From positions 29,015 through 93,014 of the forward strand of contig CALMMQ010000046.1 of NCBI GenBank assembly GCA_937868725.1: a stretch of 64,000 nt of DNA. Reading direction: 5' to 3'. This DNA comes from an uncultured Pleomorphomonas sp. GTDB lineage: Bacteria > Pseudomonadota > Alphaproteobacteria > Rhizobiales > Pleomorphomonadaceae. Shown piece by piece: positions 36,731 through 45,088 of the stretch (positions are counted from its first letter, which is position 1; the number at the start of each line of letters is the position of its first letter). Both the position numbers and the translations under genes were made by a program. The notes under the pieces were generated by a model. It did not search any database. It had not been told where the DNA came from and saw only the letters and a program-made list of their open reading frames with translations.

Positions 36731-37768
36731 TCAGAGCGTCTTGCCGGCCTCGAAGGCGGCCAGGACGGCCTTGCGCTCGTCCTTGGGAGCGGGCACCAGG
36801 CCCTTCTCCACCGTCGGCGAGCGCGGGCCGATCATCTTGTCGTTGAGGAAGAACTCGACGTAGTCCTTGAGGCCCGGAACGACGCCGAGGTGCGCCTTCT
36901 TGACGTAGAAGAACAGCGGACGCGACACCGGGTACTCGCCCTTGGCGATGGTATCGACCGACGGGGCGATGGACGAGACCGTCGCCACCTTCAGCTTGTC
37001 CTTGTTGTTCTGGTAGTAGTCGAGGCCGAACACGCCGATACCGGTCTTGTTGCTGTCGATGCGGGCCAGCGTTTCGTTGTACTCGCCGTCGATGTCGACG
37101 GCCTTGCCGTCCTTGCGCACCTTGACGCAGGCCTTCTCGGCGTCGGCCTTGGCGAGGCCCGAGGCGATCAGGGCGTCATAGGCCTTGGTCTCCTTGCAAC
37201 CGGCGAGCAGCAGCTTCTGCTCGAACACTTCGCGGGTACCGTGCTTCTCGCCGGGGATGTAGGCGGCGATCTCCCAGTCCGGGAAGCCCTTCTTGACGTC
37301 CGACCACTTGCCGTTCGGATTGTCGACGAGCTGGCCGTCCTTCAGCACCTTGGCGCCGATGGCGTTGAACCAGTCGGCCGGCACGAAGGCGAAGTCCGGG
37401 CCCTTGATGTCGGAGGCGAAGACGATGCCGTCGTAGCCGATGCGGATTTCCTGGATCTCGGTGACACCGGCGGCCTTGCAGGCGTCGATCTCGGAGGCGT
37501 TGATCGGGCGCGAGGAGTTGGCGATGTCGATGGTGTCGGCACCGGCGCCCTTGCAGAATTCCTTGAGGCCGGCACCCGAACCGCCGCCTTCGACGATCGG
37601 CGCCTTGAACGACGGGTTGGCCTCGGCGAAGGCCTCGGCAACGATGGTGGCGTAGGGCAGGACGGTCGACGAGCCGGCGATGTGGATCTGGTCGGCGGCG
37701 AGCGCGGCGGTGGCGAACGAGCCGGTGGCGGCGAGGACGAGGGCGCTGGCGGCGGTGGCGAATTTCAC
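36731..37768 (-). CDS. pstS: Phosphate-binding periplasmic protein PstS
   Basis: High-affinity phosphate receptor. 345 residues with a signal peptide cleaved after about residue 24 (ATGSFATAALA). Phosphate-binding stretches: AGSSTVLPYATIVAEAF, GGGSGAGLKEFCKGAGADTID, and ISNSSRPI-like IANSSRPINASE. The C terminus has GLKDYVEFFL. A three-unit Pho box lies about 210 bases upstream, so PhoB very likely activates it. Confidence 0.97.
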   Translation of the reverse strand: MKFATAASALVLAATGSFATAALAADQIHIAGSSTVLPYATIVAEAFAEANPSFKAPIVEGGGSGAGLKEFCKGAGADTIDIANSSRPINASEIDACKAAGVTEIQEIRIGYDGIVFASDIKGPDFAFVPADWFNAIGAKVLKDGQLVDNPNGKWSDVKKGFPDWEIAAYIPGEKHGTREVFEQKLLLAGCKETKAYDALIASGLAKADAEKACVKVRKDGKAVDIDGEYNETLARIDSNKTGIGVFGLDYYQNNKDKLKVATVSSIAPSVDTIAKGEYPVSRPLFFYVKKAHLGVVPGLKDYVEFFLNDKMIGPRSPTVEKGLVPAPKDERKAVLAAFEAGKTL

Positions 37769-37963
37769 GGGGTGTGCTCCCAGTTCAGGAACCGGTCTCG
37801 ACGATGGGGATGACGTTCATCCCCGACGAGCGGGTTCGGCAAAAGAGTCCGGCAACTGCCCGCCTCCAATGGGGAACGGGTAACGGCCAGGTCACAAGGG
37901 CCGATCGCACGTGGATGGATCGCCTTGCGAGCGCCGACCATATTGACCTTGCACTACCCTTCT

Positions 37964-37992
37964 ATGACGGTTCCCATACAGAATTATGACAG
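37964..37992 (-). promoter_or_regulatory. Pho box upstream of pstS
   Basis: On the minus strand CTGTCAT, CTGTATG and CCGTCAT begin at 37992, 37981 and 37970, exactly 11 bases apart with AT-rich 4-base spacers in the first pair. This is the PhoB direct-repeat pattern, with three units rather than two. Confidence 0.85.
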
Positions 37993-38081
37993 TATAGTAT
38001 ATTGAAAACAAATATGAAAAGTCGCGTTGTGTCGACAGGGCGCGCGTGCGGCGCGGCCTTTGCGACGGCGGCCGCCGCCCC

Positions 38082-39395
38082 TCAGGCTTCCGGGGCGGCC
38101 GGCAGCCAGACGCTGACGACGGTGCCGGCGCCGAGTTCGGACCGGAATTGCAGCCGGCCGTCGTGGCGATTGACGATGTGCTTGACGATGGCGAGGCCGA
38201 GTCCGGTGCCCTTCTGCGCCCGGCTGCGGGCGGCATCGACGCGGTAGAAGCGTTCGGTGAGGCGTGGCAGGTGTTCGGGGGCGATGCCCGGGCCGTCGTC
38301 GCTGACGGTGACGAGCCAGCCGGCTTCGCCGCGATCGCTGGCTTCGGCGGCGATGGCCAGGTCGATGCGGCCGCCGTCGCGACCGTACTTGACGGCGTTC
38401 TCGATCAGATTGGAGAACACCTGCGTCAGCTCATCGCGGTCGCCGGTGACCGGCGCCGGTCCGTCGACGGCCACGACAAGGCTGGTCTGCCGCGTCTTGG
38501 CCACCGGTATCAGCAGGTCGGCGGCGAGCTGCAGCAGGGCGGCGAGATCGACCCGCTCGGTCGGCCGCACGTGCGCCTTCATCTCCAGCCGGGTCAGCGA
38601 CAGCAGGTCGTCGACCAGCCGGCTCATGCGCTGGGCCTGTTCCAGCATGATCTTGAGGAAGCGCTCGCGGTTGGCCTCGTCGTTCTTGGCCGGACCGAGC
38701 AGCGTTTCCACAAAGCCGGTCAGCGAGGCGAGGGGCGTTCTGAGTTCGTGGCTGGCGTTGGCGATGAAGTCGCCGCGCATGCGGTCAAGGCGGACGATCT
38801 CGGTCTCGTCGCGCAGGCGGATGAGCAGGAAGTCTGCCCGCCCGTCCTGGTCGCGGCGCGGCAGCCGCACCGGTCCGCAATGGGCGACGAAGAAGCGTTC
38901 GATGGCGCCGCGCTCGGAAAAGCGCACCGGCTCGACGCTGTCGCCGGCGGCGACGCGATCGACCGCCGTCAGCACTTCCGGCACCCGCAGCTTGAACGAC
39001 AGCGGATCGCCCAGCCGGGCGGTGCCGTAGCGGGCGGTGGCGGCGCTGTTCTGGTAGCGGACAATGCCGCGCAGGTCGGTGAGAAACACCGGCTCGTCGA
39101 GGGCGTCGAGCGCCGTCTTCATGCCGCTGTCGGGCCAGACGCGGCGACTGGCCCCCGAGACCTCCGGCGGCGGCAGGCGGCGGCGATCGTCGAACACGGC
39201 GTAAAGGGCGGAGGCGGTGGCGGCGACAAAGCCAATGATGGCCAACGTCCAGGGCGAACTGGCGAGGCTGCCGAGCACGCCCCACAGACAGAAGTTGGCG
39301 AAGACGACGGTCCGCAGGCGGCGGCTGGTCGCCGTCCTGGCGGTCGACTGGTCGGCGGGGGCTTCGTGGTCCGGCTGGCGCGAAGAGGTCTGCAT
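38082..39395 (-). CDS. phoR: Phosphate regulon sensor kinase PhoR
   Basis: Membrane histidine kinase that phosphorylates PhoB when phosphate is low. 437 residues: two adjacent membrane helices (about 29-67), a PAS-like domain (about 95-200), the H box ANASHELRTPL with His216, and the ATPase domain with NLIENAVKYG, DDGPGIAPEHLPRLTERFYR and GTGLGLAIVKHIV. Only a very short periplasmic loop is possible, fitting sensing through PstSCAB-PhoU. Read in the same direction as pstS; the Pho box sits between them. Confidence 0.96.
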   Translation of the reverse strand: MQTSSRQPDHEAPADQSTARTATSRRLRTVVFANFCLWGVLGSLASSPWTLAIIGFVAATASALYAVFDDRRRLPPPEVSGASRRVWPDSGMKTALDALDEPVFLTDLRGIVRYQNSAATARYGTARLGDPLSFKLRVPEVLTAVDRVAAGDSVEPVRFSERGAIERFFVAHCGPVRLPRRDQDGRADFLLIRLRDETEIVRLDRMRGDFIANASHELRTPLASLTGFVETLLGPAKNDEANRERFLKIMLEQAQRMSRLVDDLLSLTRLEMKAHVRPTERVDLAALLQLAADLLIPVAKTRQTSLVVAVDGPAPVTGDRDELTQVFSNLIENAVKYGRDGGRIDLAIAAEASDRGEAGWLVTVSDDGPGIAPEHLPRLTERFYRVDAARSRAQKGTGLGLAIVKHIVNRHDGRLQFRSELGAGTVVSVWLPAAPEA

Positions 39396-39672
39396 GGATC
39401 ACCGGTTGATCGACGGGACGCCCGCTGGCGTCCGTTGTGGCATTCCGCCCAGATAGCACGCCAACATGACAGTGTTTTCATAGAGACGAAAGTCGTACAA
39501 CCGATTGTTTACAGAGGTCTGTTAGGTTGGCCGGCTAGGAGGTTCGCCCCGGAGGTTGTGGGCCGGACCGATGATCGATGGCCGGCCGGGCAGCGGGAAG
39601 GCCCACCGGACGCCGGCCATCGCGGGCGAGCGTCTCCGTTGCTTTGTTTCCGAGCTATTCCGGGGGTGGCCA

Positions 39673-40644
39673 ATGGCCAAGAGCACCAAGAAGCCGACGA
39701 ACTCGAACAAGCGCTGGACGTCGAACGTCGAGCTGATGGCCGCCCGCGAGGGCGCCGCCGTGCTGGCGACCCAGGCCCCCAACGCGCCGCCGATCACCTT
39801 CGGCAAGATGATTTTCGACCTCGACAATCCCTACCTGCCCGAGGAGATCGAGAAGAACGCCCTGTCGTCGGGTGACTACCCGTACGAAGGCGAGATGAAG
39901 GGCAAGGTCTATCTCGAGCAGTTGCGCCTGCTGCAGATCGAGCTCGTCAAGATGCAGAAGTGGTGCAACGACCAGGGCAAGCGCGTCGTCGTGCTGTTCG
40001 AAGGCCGCGACGCCGCTGGCAAGGGGGGGACCATCGGCACCTTCCTCGAATTCATGAATCCTCGTTCCGCCCGCCACGTCGCCCTGAGCAAGCCGTCGGA
40101 CGTCGAGCGCGGTCAATGGTATTTCCAGCGCTACGCCAACGAGTTGCCCACCAAGGGCGAGATCGTGCTGTTCGACCGTTCCTGGTACAACCGCGGCGTC
40201 GTCGAGCCGGTGATGGGTTTCTGCACCGCCGACGAGGCCGACCTGTTCCTCTCCGAAGTGCCGAGCTTCGAGCGCATGCTGATCCACGAGGGCGTCGTGC
40301 TGGTCAAGATCTGGCTCGACATCGGCCGCGAGATGCAGCTCAAGCGTTTCCACGACCGCCGTCACGATCCGCTGCGCATCTGGAAGCTGTCGCCGGTCGA
40401 TCTCAAGGCGCTCGGCATGTGGGACCAGTACACGCTGGCCCGCGACCGCATGCTGAAGGCCACCCACTCCGACCTCAGCCCGTGGATCATCGTCCGCTCC
40501 AACGACAAGAAGCGCGCCCGCCTCAACGCCATCCGCTACGTGCTCGGTTTGCTCGACTACGACCGCAAGAACCTGGCGGCCATCGGCGACATCGACGGCA
40601 AGATCCTCGGCAAGGGGCCGAAGTTCCTGAAAGACAAGGACTGA
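39673..40644 (+). CDS. ppk2: Polyphosphate kinase 2
   Basis: PPK2-family enzyme that moves phosphate between polyphosphate and nucleoside diphosphates. 323 residues. Walker A GRDAAGKGGT at 111-120, FDRSWYNRGVVEPVMGF as Walker B and lid, and KRFHDRRHDPLRIWKLSPVD are those of one-domain PPK2. The ATG at 39673 follows a GGGGGTGG ribosome site; the 39-residue extension upstream is not family-like. Divergent from phoR with 277 bases between. A single CTGTCAT half-site (39466-39472, minus) lies in the gap, not a full Pho box. Confidence 0.94.
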   Translation: MAKSTKKPTNSNKRWTSNVELMAAREGAAVLATQAPNAPPITFGKMIFDLDNPYLPEEIEKNALSSGDYPYEGEMKGKVYLEQLRLLQIELVKMQKWCNDQGKRVVVLFEGRDAAGKGGTIGTFLEFMNPRSARHVALSKPSDVERGQWYFQRYANELPTKGEIVLFDRSWYNRGVVEPVMGFCTADEADLFLSEVPSFERMLIHEGVVLVKIWLDIGREMQLKRFHDRRHDPLRIWKLSPVDLKALGMWDQYTLARDRMLKATHSDLSPWIIVRSNDKKRARLNAIRYVLGLLDYDRKNLAAIGDIDGKILGKGPKFLKDKD

Positions 40645-40674
40645 CAGCGCCCGGCCGACCCTGTCCCTCTGGCT

Positions 40675-41211
40675 TCACCCGGCGGCGGGGCTCTGCCGTC
40701 GGGCCCGGCGTAGCCGGTCGACGGCAGAGCGCGTGCCGACGTAGAAGCCGACCCACACCACTGCCGCCAGCGGCAGGCCGCCGATCATCATCGTACGGAA
40801 CACCGGCCACAGGCTGTCGACGCCCGACAGCAGGCTCTGCCGCTCCATCGTCTCGCCGAGCTGTTCCAGCACGGCGGCGTCGAGGAGTTCGCTGTGGCCG
40901 GTCAGCAGGTCGCCGAGCTGATAGGCGGCGCCGAAAAAGATGGGAAAGGTGATCGGGTTGCCCCAGGCCGTGCCGATGGCGGCGGCGATCATCGAGCCGC
41001 GCGTCAGGTAGGCCAGCACGAAGGCCAGGACGAAGTGGAGGCCGATGAGCGGCAGCATCGACACCGCCGCGCCGGCGGCGACGCCGGCCCCGATGGCGTG
41101 GGGCGTGGCCCTGAGCCGGCCGAGGCGGCGGACGAGGTAGCGGCCATAGCGCCTGAGCCCCATGCGGGGCCAGATGCAGTCAATGATCTTCGCCAGCCGT
41201 CGCGCCGCCAT
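40675..41211 (-). CDS. DUF2062 membrane protein
   Basis: Function unknown. 178 residues with two to three membrane helices (ATPHAIGAGVAAGAAVSMLP, IGLHFVLAFVLAYL and a C-terminal LPLAAVVWVGFYVG). The glycine/proline pattern GTAWGNPITFPIFFGAAYQLG is the DUF2062 signature. Convergent with ppk2, with 30 bases between the stops. Confidence 0.85.
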   Translation of the reverse strand: MAARRLAKIIDCIWPRMGLRRYGRYLVRRLGRLRATPHAIGAGVAAGAAVSMLPLIGLHFVLAFVLAYLTRGSMIAAAIGTAWGNPITFPIFFGAAYQLGDLLTGHSELLDAAVLEQLGETMERQSLLSGVDSLWPVFRTMMIGGLPLAAVVWVGFYVGTRSAVDRLRRARRQSPAAG

Positions 41212-41292
41212 GCCACCTCCGGAGGTTGCCGGCCAGCGCCGGTGTCCGGGCCTTATCTGGGGACGGCCGGGCCAAAAGGCAAATCCGGCGCC

Positions 41293-42666
41293 TCAGGCGA
41301 GGCGCAGGTACCAGTGGATGTCGCGGTCGGTCACCTCGGCGAAGAAGCGGTCGCACTCGGCTTCCTTGATGGTGAGATAGATGTCCATGAAGCGTTCGCC
41401 GAGCCGGCGCCGCAGCACTTCGGAAGCCCGGGCGCGGCGCAGCGCCTCCGGCCAGAAGCGCGGCAGGCTGGGGGCGATCTGTTCATAACCGTTGCCGATG
41501 ATCGGCTGGCTGGGTTCGAGGCGCTTGTCGATGCCCTCGATCATGCCGGCCAGCACGGCGGCCAGCGCCACGTAGGGGTTGGCGTCGGCGCCCGACACCC
41601 GCTGTTCGAGGTGGCGCGTCTTCGCCGGCCCGCCGGTGACGCGGATCGGCACCGAGCGGTTGTCCACCGCCCAGGCCGGGCCAAGCGGGGCGTAGGAATT
41701 GGCCTTGAAGCGGCGGTAACTGTTGGCGTTGGGGGCGAACAGCGCCATCGCTTCGTTCATGGTCGTCTCGAGACCGGCGATGGCCTGCCGCAACAGCGCG
41801 TTGCCCTCCGGCTCGCTGCCGGCGAACAGGTTGTTGCCGGCCGCGTCATTGAGGCTGACGTGGAAATGCGTGCCGGAACCGGCCAGTTCGGCGTAGGGCT
41901 TGGCCATGAAAGTGGCGACGTAGCCGTGCCGGGCCGCCACGCCCTTGACGAGGCGCTTCCACAGGATGGCGTCATCGGCGGCGCGCAGCACGTCGTCGCG
42001 GTGCTCCAGCACGATTTCCAGCTGGCCGGGCGAATATTCCGAGATCAGCGTGCGGGCCGGCAGGCCCATGACGGCGGCGGCCTTGAACACGTCGTCGAGG
42101 AAGGCGGAGAAGTCGTCGAGGTCCTGCACCAGATAGGCCTGCAGGTCGCTCTGGGCAAAGCCGTTGGGCGCCGTCGGCGGGGCAATGCGCCCGGCCGCTG
42201 CCGCCTGGCCGTCGAGCAGATAGAACTCCAGTTCCACCGCCGCCACCGGATGCAGGCCGAGGGCCAGCGCCTGATCGGCGACGCGGGCGAGGGCGTGGCG
42301 CGGATCGCTGGCCGAGCCGCTGCCGTCGGCCTCGAAGCTGGTCAGGATGAACTGCGCCGTCGGCGTGGTCTTCCACGGCGTCCGCGCCAGCGTGCCGGCC
42401 ACCGGCCGACACATGCGGTCGCCATCGCCCTCCGTCCACAGCAGCCCGGTTTCCTCGACGTCGGCTCCCTTGATGTCGAGCGACAGCACCGAGCACGGCA
42501 GCGGCCGCCCGACCTTGTAGGCGCCGACGAGCTCGACCGGCCGCAGCACCTTGCCGCGCTGCACGCCGGAGCAGTCGGTGAGGAAACACTCGAACTGCTG
42601 CACGTCGGGATGGGCGGCGAGGAAGGCCTCGGCCTCGCTGACGTCGGCGATCTTGACGGAAGACAT
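41293..42666 (-). CDS. Glutamine synthetase family protein, gamma-glutamylpolyamine-synthetase-like
   Basis: ATP-dependent ligase of the glutamine synthetase superfamily, 457 residues. The metal-site segments AVELEFYLL, SPGQLEIVLEHRDDVLRAAD and GSGTHFHVSLND and the ATP segment RVSGADANPYVALAAVLAG are present. This subtype resembles PuuA-like enzymes that ligate glutamate to putrescine or other amines rather than GlnA; it lacks the GlnA adenylylation-loop look. No polyamine genes are adjacent, so the amine is unknown. The frame is open 40 codons further upstream, but the ATG at 42666 gives a normal start. Confidence 0.85.
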   Translation of the reverse strand: MSSVKIADVSEAEAFLAAHPDVQQFECFLTDCSGVQRGKVLRPVELVGAYKVGRPLPCSVLSLDIKGADVEETGLLWTEGDGDRMCRPVAGTLARTPWKTTPTAQFILTSFEADGSGSASDPRHALARVADQALALGLHPVAAVELEFYLLDGQAAAAGRIAPPTAPNGFAQSDLQAYLVQDLDDFSAFLDDVFKAAAVMGLPARTLISEYSPGQLEIVLEHRDDVLRAADDAILWKRLVKGVAARHGYVATFMAKPYAELAGSGTHFHVSLNDAAGNNLFAGSEPEGNALLRQAIAGLETTMNEAMALFAPNANSYRRFKANSYAPLGPAWAVDNRSVPIRVTGGPAKTRHLEQRVSGADANPYVALAAVLAGMIEGIDKRLEPSQPIIGNGYEQIAPSLPRFWPEALRRARASEVLRRRLGERFMDIYLTIKEAECDRFFAEVTDRDIHWYLRLA

Positions 42667-42869
42667 GGCGCGGCCCCTCGGTAGTTCCTCATACGGCTGC
42701 CGGCAACAAGCGCTGGTAGCGGCCCGAGACTTGCCATCATCGGCGGGACTTTGTCCATAGGGCAGGGGAATTGGCGCCCGAGCCATCTTGACGCCGGCCG
42801 CAAAGGGTGGTCGCGTGGCCGCCCAACGGCCTCCTCCCTGGCCGGATTGTCGACCGGGACATCTCGCCG

Positions 42870-44042
42870 ATGCGTTTCACGTGGATCACCCTTGCCTTCG
42901 TCCTGACGCTGCTGGCCGCCTGCGCCAGCCGTCCGGAAGGCGGTGCCATCAAGGTCAGCACCGTCACGGCCCCCGGCGCGACGATGACCGACCTGCTGGT
43001 GGCCACGACGCGCCAGCGCGACAAGAAGGGCGTGGCCGGCTTCAATGGCGAGCGGGTCGACGGCGTCGATTTCGCCGCCGTGTCGCTGTCGGTGCCGCCA
43101 AACCACAAGACCGGCGCCATCGAATGGCCCGATCCGCTACCGGGCGATCCAGCCAAGTCCTTTGTCATACACAGTTTTTCCTATGTTGACGGCGATGGCG
43201 CCTTCGTGGCGCGGCTGAAGCAGCGCCTGGCCAGCCGGCCCAAGGGCAAGCGGTCGGTGGCGGTGTTCGTCCACGGCTACAACACCGACTTCGACGAAGG
43301 CGTGTTTCGGGCGGCGCAGGTGTTCCACGACATTGGCTTCGACGGCGAGGTGGTGCTGTTCACCTGGGCCTCGCGCGGTCGTCTCGTCGATTACGTCTAT
43401 GATCGCGACAGCGCCACCATCGGCCGCGACGGGCTGGAGAGGACGCTGGAGCTGATCAGCGACAGCGGCGCCGACAACATCTTTCTGCTCGCCCATTCCA
43501 TGGGCAATTGGGCCAGCATGGAGGCGCTGCGTCAGGCGTCGATCGCCGGTCACCCCGATTTCAACGGCCGACTGGCCGGCGTGGTCATGGCCTCGCCCGA
43601 TATCGATGTCGACGTCTTCCGGTCGGAGATGCTGCGCATGGGTCGGCCGAAGATGCCGATCTTCCTGTTCACCTCCGCCGACGACAAGGCGTTGGCCTTC
43701 TCCAGCCTGATCGCCGGCGAGAAGCCGCGTCTCGGCGCCTATACGGAGGACAAGAAGGCGATCGCCGAGCTCGGTGTCGTCGTCGTCGACCTGTCGGGCG
43801 CCAGTACCGACGTCGATCCACTCAACCACTCGTCCTACGCCGTGGCCATGCCCGAACTCGTCCGCCGCCTCAACGACCGCTTCGCCGCCGGCGACAAGCT
43901 GACCGTCGATCGCCGTACGCTCGGCGATGTCGTCGGCGCCACCGGCGGTTCGCTCGGCAATCTGGTCGGCAGCGCCACCGGCAGCATCATCACGCTGCCG
44001 ACCTATCTGCTGACCTTGCCGTTGCGGGCGATCGGGCGCTAG
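42870..44042 (+). CDS. Lipoprotein alpha/beta hydrolase (DUF900 family)
   Basis: Probable lipoprotein of 390 residues: signal RFTWITLAFVLTLLAAC with lipobox cysteine 18. The alpha/beta-hydrolase core has the oxyanion segment AVFVHGYNTDFDEG and the nucleophile elbow LLAHSMGNWASMEAL (Ser in HSMG), as in DUF900 proteins. Asp in ASPDIDVDVF and His in DPLNHSSYA are candidates for the triad. Substrate unknown. The TAG stop lies in the first bases of a 118-bp repeat. Confidence 0.88.
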   Translation: MRFTWITLAFVLTLLAACASRPEGGAIKVSTVTAPGATMTDLLVATTRQRDKKGVAGFNGERVDGVDFAAVSLSVPPNHKTGAIEWPDPLPGDPAKSFVIHSFSYVDGDGAFVARLKQRLASRPKGKRSVAVFVHGYNTDFDEGVFRAAQVFHDIGFDGEVVLFTWASRGRLVDYVYDRDSATIGRDGLERTLELISDSGADNIFLLAHSMGNWASMEALRQASIAGHPDFNGRLAGVVMASPDIDVDVFRSEMLRMGRPKMPIFLFTSADDKALAFSSLIAGEKPRLGAYTEDKKAIAELGVVVVDLSGASTDVDPLNHSSYAVAMPELVRRLNDRFAAGDKLTVDRRTLGDVVGATGGSLGNLVGSATGSIITLPTYLLTLPLRAIGR

Positions 44043-44156
44043 AGCATCCGCCGATCAGGTTGCACCGACCTGATCGATAAGCGGCTGCTCAAGCCTTTGA
44101 ATCTGGCGCGATTTTTTATCGACCTGACGGTTCAGTCAGGTCGGAAAGCGCACTAG
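44039..44156 (-). repeat. 118-bp dispersed palindromic repeat, copy 2 (reverse orientation)
   Basis: Reverse complement of the element at 20887-21004 with 20 mismatches in 118 and no gaps. Read in the copy-1 orientation, the hairpins are CGACCTGAC/GTCAGGTCG and CGATCAGGT/ACCTGATCG. In each stem at least one changed pair is compensated (T-A to C-G, T-A to G-C). One end overlaps the stop codon of the hydrolase gene; the other is 9 bases from the XRE gene. Confidence 0.88.
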
Positions 44157-44165
44157 GCGGTTGCG

Positions 44166-44528
44166 CTAGCGCTTGTCGTCGAGCAGGCGGCGTAGGGCCG
44201 CGATGGTGTCGGCGTCGAGCGTGCCGATGCGTTCGGCCAACAGGTTGGCGAAGGCGGTGGCGGCGGCGTCGAGGCCGCTGGTGTCGATGACGACGCGCGG
44301 ATGCGACAGGTCGGCCAGCCGCTCAAGCTCGTCGGCCTCGTCCCAGATGATGTTGAGGTGCTGGGTGATGCGCTGGATCAGCCACCAGCTCGGCCGGCCG
44401 CGCCGGCCGTGCTCCAGCGCCGACAGATAGGCCGGACTGACGCCGACGGCCCGGGCCATGTCCGTCAGGCTCATGCCGCGCTCGTCGCGGATCTGGCGCA
44501 GGCGGGCCCCGAACGGCGTCACGGTCAT
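44166..44528 (-). CDS. XRE-family transcriptional regulator
   Basis: 120 residues: a Cro/CI-type helix-turn-helix at about 5-60 (RLRQIRDERGMSLTDMARAV, VSPAYLSALEHGRRGRPSWW), then QRITQHLNIIWDEADELERL. A short C-terminal helical part follows. Targets unknown. The ATG at 44528 overlaps the smr stop by 4 bases. This smr-XRE pair after mltA recurs in Hyphomicrobiales. Confidence 0.9.
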   Translation of the reverse strand: MTVTPFGARLRQIRDERGMSLTDMARAVGVSPAYLSALEHGRRGRPSWWLIQRITQHLNIIWDEADELERLADLSHPRVVIDTSGLDAAATAFANLLAERIGTLDADTIAALRRLLDDKR

Positions 44529-45088
44529 TTCCTCTTGCGGATGCGGACGTAGAGGGCGCCGCCGCCGCCATGGGCGAGATGGGCATCCTCGAAGCCGAGC
44601 ACGTAGCGGCGGAACTCCGGCAGACTGAGCCACAGCGGCACGACGCGGCGCAGGATACCGCGTTCGGGGTCGTGCAAGTTATGAAAATCGCCGCCTGGCC
44701 GGCCCTTGCCGGTGATGACCAGCGTCAGCCGCCAGCCGGCCGCCTGGGCGTGGGCCAGGAAGCCGTTGAGGCGGGCGTGCGCTTCGTCCTGGCGATAGCC
44801 GTGCAGGTCGAGCCGGCCGTCGATGTCGCGGCTGCCGCGCACCAGTTCGCGCCGCTCGCGGCGGTCGAGGGGGTGCAGCGAGGGAATGGCCGGCTTGGCT
44901 GCCGGCATCGGCGCCGGCCGCGTCACCTTGACGGCCGTGGCCGTCGGCGCTTCCGGCGGCGCGGCGACCAGTGCCGCTGGTGGGCTGGCCGGTCTGGCCT
45001 CCGGGCGCAGCGGCGTCACCGACCGCTTGACCGTCGCCCATAGCTCTTCCTCTTCCGGATCGAGCGGCCGGCCGCGCCGCCGGCTCAC
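44525..45088 (-). CDS. Smr-domain protein
   Basis: 187 residues: a proline/alanine-rich N-terminal half (about 20-70) and a C-terminal Smr domain with LDLHGYRQDEAHARLNGFL and LVITGKGRPGG, ending LGFEDAHLAHGGGGALYVRI. Smr domains are nucleases in MutS2 and in SmrB; an RNA or DNA nuclease role is inferred from that. It overlaps mltA by 4 bases and the XRE gene by 4 bases. Confidence 0.92.
   Translation of the reverse strand: MSRRRGRPLDPEEEELWATVKRSVTPLRPEARPASPPAALVAAPPEAPTATAVKVTRPAPMPAAKPAIPSLHPLDRRERRELVRGSRDIDGRLDLHGYRQDEAHARLNGFLAHAQAAGWRLTLVITGKGRPGGDFHNLHDPERGILRRVVPLWLSLPEFRRYVLGFEDAHLAHGGGGALYVRIRKRK

Noticed and set aside
39466..39472. Pho box between phoR and ppk2
   Set aside because: Only a single CTGTCAT unit is present; the positions 11 bases away on either side do not match well.
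42873..42888. parS-like CGTTTCACGTGGATCA
   Set aside because: It matches 13 of 16 bases but encodes the first residues of the hydrolase signal peptide and breaks the palindrome; more likely chance.
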